NCBI GenBank assembly: GCA_963828185.1 | Contig: CAWHDV010000001.1 | Coordinates: 186,001 to 250,000 of the forward strand | Reading direction: 5' to 3' | Length of the DNA: 64,000 nucleotides | Source of the DNA: Rhodoblastus sp963828185 | Lineage (GTDB): Bacteria; Pseudomonadota; Alphaproteobacteria; Rhizobiales; Beijerinckiaceae | Shown here: one piece after another, positions 45,189 to 52,637 of the stretch | How positions within the stretch are numbered: position 1 is the first letter of the stretch | How the letters are laid out: each line of letters opens with the position of its first letter | Made by a program: the position numbers and the translations under genes | Notes under the pieces: model-generated | What the model saw: only the letters and a program-made list of their open reading frames with translations | What the model was told of the DNA's origin: nothing | Databases searched by the model: none

Positions 45189-45335
45189 TGTCGGATAAAC
45201 CAATAGGTGGACTCACTTCGGCCTGTTTTCCCGCCAAAATGACAACGAACATGGACTCACTTGACCCGAGAAGTTGGACTCTTTGGAAATTAGTGACAGA
45301 GAAAGTGGACTCTTTCGAAATTCGCCGGATTAGGC
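45189..45335 (+). repeat. Iteron array, copy 2 (TGTCGG...GGACTCNYTT...)
   Basis: Direct repeat of the array at 44854, 335 bases downstream. Elements are better preserved: GTGGACTCACTTCGG, ATGGACTCACTTGACCC, TTGGACTCTTTGGAAATT and GTGGACTCTTTCGAAATT. A segment GAAATTAGTG-x-CAGAGAA is shared between both copies. It is read as a transposon end without its transposase. Confidence 0.7.
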
Positions 45336-45403
45336 TTAGCTCGACAGGTCCCATATGGAGGGAGCGGATGTGGGGTCTCCATGCCGACTGAGCGGAGCCG
45401 AAA

Positions 45404-46346
45404 TCAGCGCCTGCTAACATGACAGGCGTCGAGGTCGATTTTTCGCTCGGAAGTCCAGACCTCAGGCAGGATGGACGACACCGACTGCCCCTTAGTCAAA
45501 CCGAGGTCCATGATGAATGGCGCGTCTGGGTAAAACACCACCATGTCCTTGCTATTCTCCCATATGTTCTTGTTCACCGCTCGGCAAAGTTGATGTTCCA
45601 GCTCCGCGTCGATAACGAGGGTCGCATCCTCGGCGAAGACCGCGCAGGTGCGCCAAGAAATAGGCAAAGCTGTGACTCTGCCTCGCACCCCGGCATCGAC
45701 AAAGCACCCATAGGCATCGCCGGTCACGAAGCTGTTTCCAGGCTGTTGGCAACGATAAATTTGTAGCCTTGCTCGCTCCAAACGAGCGGCGCAGTCATAT
45801 CCACCGTGGTGCCAAAGATCGGCTAGACCCGTAATGGCAGGGCTCGCGGTGAGGGCACTATGCATGTCCCGTTCGCGCATCTTTTCGAATTCTGTCTCCC
45901 ATATATCGGTCGAGGTGCGACGCATCGATTGCGGCGCCACCATTCTTGAAATGTTGGTCGATGTGCTCGGCGACACCGAGTCCAATTTCGCCCATGGTTT
46001 TGGGGTTCCTGAAGACGCCGAATACCGTCATCTTCGCTAGCAAACGCTTTTCGTTCGAGCCGTCTGGAGCCACCGACGGATCCCTGTCCAAGCGGGAGAA
46101 AAGGCTGGTCATCTCACGGTCCAACTCGCCCATAAGGTTTTTCTCAGGCCCATCATCCACTAGATCGCCTTGCCGCAAGGCAAAAAGTCCCTTTCGACAG
46201 AGAATGTCATCGGTCTTGGTCAAATGGTACTCGCTGCTGCCTGGAATAGCATTGAACACAAAGCATTTTTTTTTGTGTCTATCGCCGCGTTGAAAGGCAG
46301 TCCAACGTTTCAGGTGGTGCTGCGAAATGTAGTGGTGGCCTGACAT
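45404..46346 (-). pseudogene. DUF4238-family gene split by a frameshift
   Basis: The ATG at 46346 opens S-G-H-H-Y-I-S-Q-H-H-L-K-R-W, the diagnostic start of DUF4238 proteins (H-H-Y-x-P-Q-x-x-L). This frame stops after 162 residues, while the continuation D-I-W-E-T-E-F-E-K-M-R-E-R-D-M-H and N-S-F-V-T-G-D-A-Y-G-C-F-V-D lies in the next frame and ends at 45404. Total length is 3n+1, so one extra base between about 45890 and 45950 explains the break. Repaired length is about 313 residues. The family is unknown in function and is common in defence and accessory islands. Confidence 0.75.
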
Positions 46347-46495
46347 CTTTTCTTTGTCCTTCCATAAGTTTGGATAAACTTAAAGTCACCTCGTTTTCCA
46401 CGAAGAGGCGCTGCACATCTCTGGAAGAGGATACCTTCCGAAGCGGACAAAGACGGATTCCATTCGGCCCTGCATTCGATGTGGAGGCCTAACTT

Positions 46496-47410
46496 TTAAC
46501 GCCCCATTTTCTGTGTAAGAGGCATCGGCACAAGCGCATTGCCGCTGAGGTTATCTAGACGCAGTGTTGGCAAAGATCCTTGAGGCGTTGCGTCTTCAGT
46601 GAAGCCTGCAACTACGTCGCCCTCATGTAGACCTAATTCCAGGCGCTGCATGCGTCCGCCCACTCCAACGATGTACTCGTCCTCTATCACTTTTAACAAT
46701 CTCTCTTCAACTGTACGCGCTTCCGCCAAATCATGCCGAGATTTTTCTTTCTCAAGGTCAAAAGCTGCATCTTCGCCGTTGCTGGGCTTAATAGCTTCCT
46801 TATGCGTTCTTATTCTATCGATGAGTTCGCTGGCGTATTGCTCAAAGCGACCCGTCATTCCCAGGCATACAATGAGATCATCACATGCAAATTTGTAGTC
46901 AAACTGAAAATCTATTTGCTTTGACTTTGCTCGTTTTGGTCCAATCCATTGGACATTTCCGATCCATGGCTTGCTATTTTCATATCCAAACACGACAAAT
47001 TTGCAAACAATATTATCATTATTGTGGTGTCGTCCGAAAAAGTCCGATGTAATAGCTGCTATCAAATTTATTATGCCGTCAACAGTCGGCGTTGGCGCAC
47101 CACCGTCCGGCGCAGCAAGACTTGACAAAGCTCGCGCTATAAGCGCCACGAGCGTCAACGCCTCAAAACAATGCCCGGTAAATCCAATGCCAATCAAAGT
47201 CTCATCATATGGATTCGTCCACGACCCTACTATCGGCGTTAGGCTATTCATATTATGACAACGAATAGGTATGGAGAACAGTTTTACAGTTAAATCCGTC
47301 TCTGGAACCAAGGTTCCATCCGCCATTTCCCTAGTCGAGCGAGAATCTGCGAGAGCCGTTATTCGCGGGTATGAAAAAGAATTGTCCAGACGGACACAAA
47401 TGAGCGTCAT
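46496..47410 (-). CDS. Possible proteasome-like Ntn hydrolase (HslV-like pattern)
   Basis: 304 residues from the ATG at 47410. The start M-T-L-I-C-V-R-L places Thr just after Met, as in HslV and proteasome beta subunits, where Thr1 is the nucleophile. Next come A-L-A-D-S-R-S-T-R (Asp17-like), V-K-L-F-S-I-P (Lys33-like), L-I-G-I-G-F-T-G-H (the G-F-x-G loop) and C-K-F-V-V-F-G-Y-E-N. These are in HslV order and spacing. The C-terminal 110 residues are extra. The DNA is AT-rich compared with the chromosome, so the gene was probably acquired. No ATPase partner of the HslU type is next to it. Pattern-based call only. Confidence 0.45.
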   Translation of the reverse strand: MTLICVRLDNSFSYPRITALADSRSTREMADGTLVPETDLTVKLFSIPIRCHNMNSLTPIVGSWTNPYDETLIGIGFTGHCFEALTLVALIARALSSLAAPDGGAPTPTVDGIINLIAAITSDFFGRHHNNDNIVCKFVVFGYENSKPWIGNVQWIGPKRAKSKQIDFQFDYKFACDDLIVCLGMTGRFEQYASELIDRIRTHKEAIKPSNGEDAAFDLEKEKSRHDLAEARTVEERLLKVIEDEYIVGVGGRMQRLELGLHEGDVVAGFTEDATPQGSLPTLRLDNLSGNALVPMPLTQKMGR

Positions 47411-47578
47411 ATTGGTAATCCTGTCCTTATTCGCGTGCGCATCGGAGGCAACCGCAAGTCTCGTTGAGTTGTGGAACGCGCGCAAGTTTTGACACTCGCT
47501 TGAGCTAAGGCTGAAAGCGGGCGATGCTCCTTCAGCCCTCGTCCAACGAGTTGTTTTCCCGGCAGGAGCAATTCATTC

Positions 47579-49435
47579 ATGTCCCGTGTCTCCTTCGACA
47601 GCACCAAGCTTCCCCTCGATGAAATCCTGAAGAAGGCCCGCGACGGCCAGCTTCAGTTGCCAGATTTCCAGCGGGGGTGGGTGTGGGACGACGAGGGATT
47701 GCGCGGACTGTTGGCCTCGATCTCAAGATCGTTTCCGGTCGGAGCCTTGATGACTTTGCAGACAGGCGGCGACGTCAAATTCAAGCCGCGCCTGATAGAG
47801 GGAGCGCCGGCTGCTAACGCTGACATCGTGCCGGACGCCCTGCTTCTCGACGGCCAGCAGCGGATCACGTCGCTCTACCAGACCACCATGCGGAAAGAGG
47901 TGGTCGAGACCATCAACACCAAGAAGCAGAAGATCAAGCGCTTCTTCTACATCGACATGGCGAAGGCGCTGGATGACGCCGCCGACCGGATGGACGCGAT
48001 CGTCGGAATTCAGGAAAGCAAACTCGAAACCCGCCACTTCGGCAAGGAGATCGTCCGGGATCTGTCGACCGAAGAGCAGGAGTTCGCCCAGTGCATGTTC
48101 CCGGCGAACCGCATTTTCGAATCCGACGCCTGGCAGATGGGGTTTTTCAAACACTGGAAGGACGACCTCGGCGTTAAATCCGACTTCTGGTTCCAATTCC
48201 AGAATGAGGTGCTGGCCGCATTCAAGCAATACCAGATGCCGGTGATCCAGCTCGGCAAGGGCACAAGCCGCGAAGCTGTCTGCCTTGTCTTCGAGAAGGT
48301 GAACACCGGTGGCAAAAAGCTCGATGCCTTCGAGTTGCTCACCGCGATCTACGCGGGCGAGGAGACCGGCTTCCTGCTTCGCGAAAAGTGGGCAGGCTGC
48401 GCAACGCGGCTCGCGGAATCCATCGCCTTGAAGGAGAATCCGCTCACCCGGCTCCAGGCCACCGAGTTCTTCCAAGCGCTGGCCCTACTCCATACTCTTG
48501 ACCGCCGGAAAGAGCACGTCGCAACCGGCGGCATCGGCGACGCGCCGCCCGTGAGCTGCACCCGCGATACCGTGCTCAGCGTTCCGCTGGTCGCCTATAA
48601 GAAACATGCGGCGCGCCTTGAAGAGGGTTTTCGCAAGGCGGGTCAGTTCCTGTTCGGCCAAAACATTTACTGGTTCAAGGACGTTCCCTACCAGTCGCAG
48701 ATCGTGCCCCTCGCCGCCATACTCGCCGAGTTGGGCGACAAGTGGGAATTCGACGCCGTCCGCAAGAAGCTGGCGCAGTGGTATTGGTGCGGCGTGTTCG
48801 GCGAGCTTTACGGCGGCGCGATTGAGACGCGGTTCGCCAAGGATCTCGTCGATGTCCTCGCATGGGTCGACGGCGGCACGGATCCGACGACCGTGAAGGA
48901 CGCCGCTTTCCGCGCCGAGCGCCTCGACACCATGACGTCGCGCCTGTCCGCCGCCTATAAGGGTGTCCACGCCCTGCTGATGAAGGAGGGCGCCAAGGAC
49001 TTCAGGTCGGGCCAGCTTTTCAACCATGCGAGCTATTTCGCCGAGGCCGTCGACATCCACCACGTCTTCCCGAAGGCGTGGTGCGAGGGCGTCAAGATCG
49101 GTCGCGACCGCTACGACACGATCGTCAACAAGACGCCCCTCAGCTACAAGACCAACCGCTCCATCGGAGGCGACGCCCCGTCCAAATATCTTTCTGGTTT
49201 GGCGAAGGCCGGCGGCGTGACCGCGGATTCCATCGACGATCACCTTCGGTCCCACTTCATAGACCCGACGCTGCTGCGCGCCGACGCCTTCGACAAGTTC
49301 ATCGTCGCCCGGCGCGAGGCGCTGCTGACGTTGATCGAGAAGGCGATGGGCAAGAACGCCTACCGCGGCGAAGCGACGGACGAGCCGGAAGGCGAAGTGG
49401 TGGAGGACGAGGCCGAAGCGCTGGAAATGGCTTGA
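47579..49435 (+). CDS. DUF262/DUF1524 (GmrSD-like) nuclease
   Basis: 618 residues. The N-terminal DUF262 domain has Q-L-P-D-F-Q-R-G-W-V-W (residue 26 on) and D-G-Q-Q-R (91-95), the nucleotide-binding motif of GmrS/DndB-like proteins. Near residue 492 the DUF1524 HNH motif appears as V-D-I-H-H-V-F-P-K-A-W-C, followed by N-K-T-P-L-S-Y-K-T-N. Such single-chain proteins act as type IV modification-dependent nucleases or phage-defence nucleases. It is 16 bases upstream of the ATPase gene, so the two form an operon. Its GC content is high, unlike the ATPase gene. Confidence 0.88.
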   Translation: MSRVSFDSTKLPLDEILKKARDGQLQLPDFQRGWVWDDEGLRGLLASISRSFPVGALMTLQTGGDVKFKPRLIEGAPAANADIVPDALLLDGQQRITSLYQTTMRKEVVETINTKKQKIKRFFYIDMAKALDDAADRMDAIVGIQESKLETRHFGKEIVRDLSTEEQEFAQCMFPANRIFESDAWQMGFFKHWKDDLGVKSDFWFQFQNEVLAAFKQYQMPVIQLGKGTSREAVCLVFEKVNTGGKKLDAFELLTAIYAGEETGFLLREKWAGCATRLAESIALKENPLTRLQATEFFQALALLHTLDRRKEHVATGGIGDAPPVSCTRDTVLSVPLVAYKKHAARLEEGFRKAGQFLFGQNIYWFKDVPYQSQIVPLAAILAELGDKWEFDAVRKKLAQWYWCGVFGELYGGAIETRFAKDLVDVLAWVDGGTDPTTVKDAAFRAERLDTMTSRLSAAYKGVHALLMKEGAKDFRSGQLFNHASYFAEAVDIHHVFPKAWCEGVKIGRDRYDTIVNKTPLSYKTNRSIGGDAPSKYLSGLAKAGGVTADSIDDHLRSHFIDPTLLRADAFDKFIVARREALLTLIEKAMGKNAYRGEATDEPEGEVVEDEAEALEMA

Positions 49436-49451
49436 AGCCTGCTCGATTGGA

Positions 49452-50615
49452 ATGAAGGCAACGAAAATGTATTTGCGCTCGATAAGAATGAAAAATGTAG
49501 GTCCGATAACGGATCTTTCAATTGAAATGCCTTTCACGGACGGCCGTCCGAAACCCTTGGTGTTGGTTGGAAGAAACGGTAGCGGTAAAACGACCGTGAT
49601 ATCGTTTATCGTCAACGTCATGACTACCTTGAAACAATATGTTTACGAAGGCACCGAGGTCGCTACGGGCAAGGTTTACCGAATGAGGCTTCCTCTTGCA
49701 ATTAACGAGGGTGCCGAATTTTATTTTGCCGCGCTGGATTTCGATGACGGCGTTTCGCTCCGCGAATGGCAGCTCGCAAAACCACGAACGCTTTATGGTG
49801 CGTCAGACTATTCAAGTGTTGATGCAAGTTGGAGATCGATACAGGGTTCTGAAATCGATTTATTTGAGCTTAAATATGGAGCATTAACAGAAAAGCACAA
49901 AATGCAGAAAATGCTCGAAACGACGTGCATGCTTTTCTTCCCAGCAGACAGATTTGAGCCACCGGATTGGCTAAATGGATATGCTTTGGCTTCCGATCTT
50001 GCGTTGCCAGAGACGACTCGGCTCAGAGAGCATACGGCGAGAAGGATAATTCAAAAAAATCGCCTCAAGGCGATAATGGAATGGATTTATGGTATCGTAT
50101 TTGATTACATGGTGTATGAATATAGCGAGCGTCAAATATTATTTGATAGCCAATATGTAAATGCAAGATTTCCTAAATTCGATAAATCGTTTAGGGCATT
50201 TCAATCTGTCACATCAATATTAAAGGCTGTTGTCTGTGATAGCGATGATGAAAAAATTACAATTGGAATTGGAGAAAGAAACAGCAGGCTGTTGAGCGCT
50301 ACGGTTACGCGCAACGGTGTGGTGGTAAGACAAATTACAAATTTGCTGAGCCTGTCATCAGGAGAAAGTGCGTTATTTTGCTTGTTTGCGTCTATTTTGA
50401 TGGATGCCGACCAGACTCAGGCACCGATTTTGTCGTTAGAGGAGATTTCTGGAATTGTCATCATCGACGAGGCAGATCTTCATCTTCACGTAGGATTTCA
50501 GTATAGCGTATTGCCTAGGCTTATTTCCATGTTTCCGAATATTCAGTTCGTATTGAGCGTACATTCACCGCTCGCAATAATTGGAATGGAAAAAATAATG
50601 CCAAGTGGCTTTTAG
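49452..50615 (+). CDS. ABC/SMC-type ATPase domain of an OLD-like protein (ended by in-frame TAG)
   Basis: 387 residues. Walker A L-V-G-R-N-G-S-G-K-T-T (residues 39-48), signature L-S-L-S-S-G-E-S-A-L, Walker B G-I-V-I-I-D-E-A-D-L-H-L-H and His-loop L-S-V-H-S-P-L. These are the parts of AAA_15/AAA_21 ATPases of OLD nucleases. The frame ends in TAG (50613-50615), and the same frame goes straight on into a TOPRIM domain, so this is probably the N-terminal half of one 630-residue gene. AT-rich, unlike the DUF262 gene before it. Confidence 0.85.
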   Translation: MKATKMYLRSIRMKNVGPITDLSIEMPFTDGRPKPLVLVGRNGSGKTTVISFIVNVMTTLKQYVYEGTEVATGKVYRMRLPLAINEGAEFYFAALDFDDGVSLREWQLAKPRTLYGASDYSSVDASWRSIQGSEIDLFELKYGALTEKHKMQKMLETTCMLFFPADRFEPPDWLNGYALASDLALPETTRLREHTARRIIQKNRLKAIMEWIYGIVFDYMVYEYSERQILFDSQYVNARFPKFDKSFRAFQSVTSILKAVVCDSDDEKITIGIGERNSRLLSATVTRNGVVVRQITNLLSLSSGESALFCLFASILMDADQTQAPILSLEEISGIVIIDEADLHLHVGFQYSVLPRLISMFPNIQFVLSVHSPLAIIGMEKIMPSGF

Positions 50616-51347
50616 TTGTTGGAAATGCCTTCATGCATAAAAATAAATCCAGAGACATATTCGGAGTTCATGTCGGCATTTGATGTATTTTCAGCAACAA
50701 AACGTTTTCAAAACGAAGCAGTTAGGATTGTGAATGCATCAGAAAAGCCAGTGTTGCTAGTTGAAGGAAAAACTGACGCAATTCTTATTTCCACAGCATG
50801 GGACAAGCTACACCATGGGAATGATCTGCCGTATGAAGTCATTCCCTGCGGCGTTGAGCATGATCCTGAAGCTCGTGGTGGAGGAGCCGAACAACTTCGC
50901 AGATCTGTTGAATTCCTTGCAAACGTAACAGACAAGACGATCATGTCGATCTTTGACGATGATCGGGCGGGAAACGAAAGATTCAATGGTCTAAATGCTA
51001 AGGCATTCACCGTCGGAATAGACGTATCGCATAAGCATCATGTCGCCAAAAACATACATTCCACGTTGCTTCCAACACCGGATAATCGAAAAGAATTCAC
51101 AGCGGCCGCGAGTAAATCATACCACGTACTTTGCATAGAGCATTATTTTTCAGACGATGTCCTAAAAAATGCAGGATTTGATATCGAACCCATACTCGCC
51201 GGTTCATGCGTTTTCGAAATCGCGGAAAAATCCAAGACAAAAGTGAAATTCGCCGCCGAGTCAAAAGATTTGGATGCAAACGAATTTTCGAATTTTCAGC
51301 TAATTTTTGATCGCTTGCAATTGTTGCTTATCCAAGGAGCAAATTAA
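50616..51347 (+). CDS. TOPRIM nuclease domain of the OLD-like protein, downstream of the TAG
   Basis: 243 residues in the same frame as the ATPase, beginning TTG-TTG immediately after its stop. TOPRIM motifs: L-L-V-E-G-K-T-D with Glu50, and S-I-F-D-D-D-R-A-G-N with Asp114-116. In OLD/GajA proteins this domain cuts DNA under control of the ATPase. It has no ribosome binding site of its own, so it would depend on readthrough, on reinitiation at TTG, or on the TAG being an error. A weak ATG at 50625 could also start it. Confidence 0.8.
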   Translation: MLEMPSCIKINPETYSEFMSAFDVFSATKRFQNEAVRIVNASEKPVLLVEGKTDAILISTAWDKLHHGNDLPYEVIPCGVEHDPEARGGGAEQLRRSVEFLANVTDKTIMSIFDDDRAGNERFNGLNAKAFTVGIDVSHKHHVAKNIHSTLLPTPDNRKEFTAAASKSYHVLCIEHYFSDDVLKNAGFDIEPILAGSCVFEIAEKSKTKVKFAAESKDLDANEFSNFQLIFDRLQLLLIQGAN

Positions 51348-51476
51348 TTGGTGACAAAAATTGGATCTACGACATCTCATGAAATAGTGAAGTGATGTTA
51401 ATGCCTTTGGCTTCGGGTAGAATTTGGGCTTGATTTCGTCAATGGCACGGTATGCATTCAGTTATCCGAATGCCGC

Positions 51477-51815
51477 CTACAGCCGCACCTTCACCCGACA
51501 CCACTCGACGCGGCGGCTGATCGCCCACATCAAAACCTCCGGCGAGAAGAGCGCCTCCGACATGTCGCTGATCATCGTGGATGGGCCGACGGCGCGAGCG
51601 GCCACGGCGCCGTCCAGCATCCGCACGACGCCGGGGCCGGTGACGTCGGACTCGGGAATCGACGCCAGATGTTGGCCGCTGAAGTCGTCGACGAGGACGA
51701 GGCGGCGCTCCCCGTCGGCCTTCACCGACTGGAATTGCAGGCTCCAGCAATGGTTCGGCGCCGTCGGCCGGAGCCTGGCGTCCTGTGCGCGGATGGATTT
51801 GAAAAGGTCGGTCAT
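51477..51815 (-). CDS. Small protein resembling part of an IS3-type integrase catalytic domain
   Basis: 112 residues with its own ATG (51815). N-H-C-W-S-L-Q-F-Q-S, R-R-L-V-L-V-D-D-F-S-G-Q-H-L-A, then S-T-M-I-S-D-M-S-E-A-L-F-S and R-V-E-W follow the order of IS3-family DDE integrases (W-S-x-D-F, V-D-D-F-S/T, S-D-N-G-x-E-F). The first catalytic Asp is Gln and the Asn-Gly after the second is lost; the third acid is absent. It is therefore a truncated, inactive domain. Being an intact short gene downstream of the transposon genes, it may be a domesticated accessory rather than debris. Confidence 0.6.
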   Translation of the reverse strand: MTDLFKSIRAQDARLRPTAPNHCWSLQFQSVKADGERRLVLVDDFSGQHLASIPESDVTGPGVVRMLDGAVAARAVGPSTMISDMSEALFSPEVLMWAISRRVEWCRVKVRL

Positions 51816-51886
51816 GTGGGTCTCCTGTCGTTCTGGGGATTGGCGCCTGGATTCGGGGGCGGGTTAGCTTGGCGGCATTCGGGCGA

Positions 51887-52264
51887 TCAGATCCTCATGC
51901 CCTCCAACCGCCGGTTCGAGGTCGGGCCGATCTCTTCGACGAGCCTGGCGGCGTCGTCCGGCTTGCAGCCCCAGTCGACGAGCACGGCGGCGTCGTCCGG
52001 CTTGCAGCCCCAGTCGACGAGCACGGCGATATGGTGGGCGCGGCGGGCGGCGACGGTTCGTGGATCAACGAGCTGGTCGTAAAGGTCGGGCCGGCGCGCG
52101 CCGATGTTCCCGAGCAGATCGTTCCAGTTGCGGTAGCCGTACATGCGGGCGAGAAGCTGGTCGGCGGCGCACTTCCTGATTTCGTATCCCATTTCCGGGA
52201 GACGCCTCTTCAGGCGCTTGCTCATTGCTTTCGGGAGGTCGGTCGATCTGACGTGGAAACGCAT
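51887..52264 (-). CDS. Small paralogous protein A of the Tn7-like module (with 13-residue duplication)
   Basis: 125 residues, start M-R-F-H-V-R-S-T-D-L-P. It is a clear paralogue of the next gene (52299): shared A-R-x-Y-G-Y-R-x-W-x-D-L-L-x-N and the end E-I-G-P-T-S-N-R. The Y-G-Y-R-x-W-x-D-L motif resembles the Glyoxalase_8-type small domain. V-L-V-D-W-G-C-K-P-D-D-A-A occurs twice in a row because of an exact 39-base duplication (51951-52028). Function unknown; GGAGAA precedes the ATG. Confidence 0.7.
   Translation of the reverse strand: MRFHVRSTDLPKAMSKRLKRRLPEMGYEIRKCAADQLLARMYGYRNWNDLLGNIGARRPDLYDQLVDPRTVAARRAHHIAVLVDWGCKPDDAAVLVDWGCKPDDAARLVEEIGPTSNRRLEGMRI
51951..52028. repeat. Exact 2 x 39-base tandem duplication inside small gene A
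   Basis: Positions 51951-51989 and 51990-52028 are identical. The unit is 13 codons, so the frame is kept. The paralogue at 52299 has only one copy, so the duplication is recent. Confidence 0.97.
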
Positions 52265-52298
52265 GGTTCTTCTCCTTGTTGTGGTGGAATCGTGGGCG

Positions 52299-52637
52299 TC
52301 AGGGACTGGGCATCCCCGTCTCCCGGTTCGAAGTCGGCCCGATCTCGTCGACGAGGCCGGCGGCGTGGTCCGGCTTCACTCCCCATTTGACGAGGGCGGC
52401 CACATGGAAGGCGCGGCGGGAAGCGACGATCAGGGGATCGGTGACGTCGTCGAAGAGGTCGGGCTGGCACACCCCGAGGTTCGCGAGCATGTCTTTCCAG
52501 TCGCGGTAGCCGTAGATGCGGGCGACGAGGTGATCGGCGCCGCGCTTGCCGATCCGGTATCCCAGATCGGTGAGGCGGCCCCTCAGGGCTTCGCTGACGT
52601 CGTTGGGGCGGTCGATCGATTGGACGTGGAAACGCAT
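52299..52637 (-). CDS. Small paralogous protein B of the Tn7-like module
   Basis: 112 residues, ATG at 52637 with AAGGAGAAG upstream. M-R-F-H-V-Q-S-I-D-R-P-N-D-V-S-E-A-L-R-G-R-L; then A-R-I-Y-G-Y-R-D-W-K-D-M-L-A-N and L-V-K-W-G-V-K-P-D-H-A-A-G-L-V-D-E-I-G-P-T-S-N-R. Paralogue of the gene at 51887. It starts inside the 3' end of tniQ (55-base overlap), so translation is coupled. No enzymatic motif. Confidence 0.7.
   Translation of the reverse strand: MRFHVQSIDRPNDVSEALRGRLTDLGYRIGKRGADHLVARIYGYRDWKDMLANLGVCQPDLFDDVTDPLIVASRRAFHVAALVKWGVKPDHAAGLVDEIGPTSNRETGMPSP

Noticed and set aside
44799..46400. CRISPR array at the repeated GGACTC elements
   Set aside because: Elements are unevenly spaced, diverged and arranged in two large copies, unlike regular repeats and spacers; no cas genes are present. 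No CRISPR array was seen near the Tn7-like genes either.
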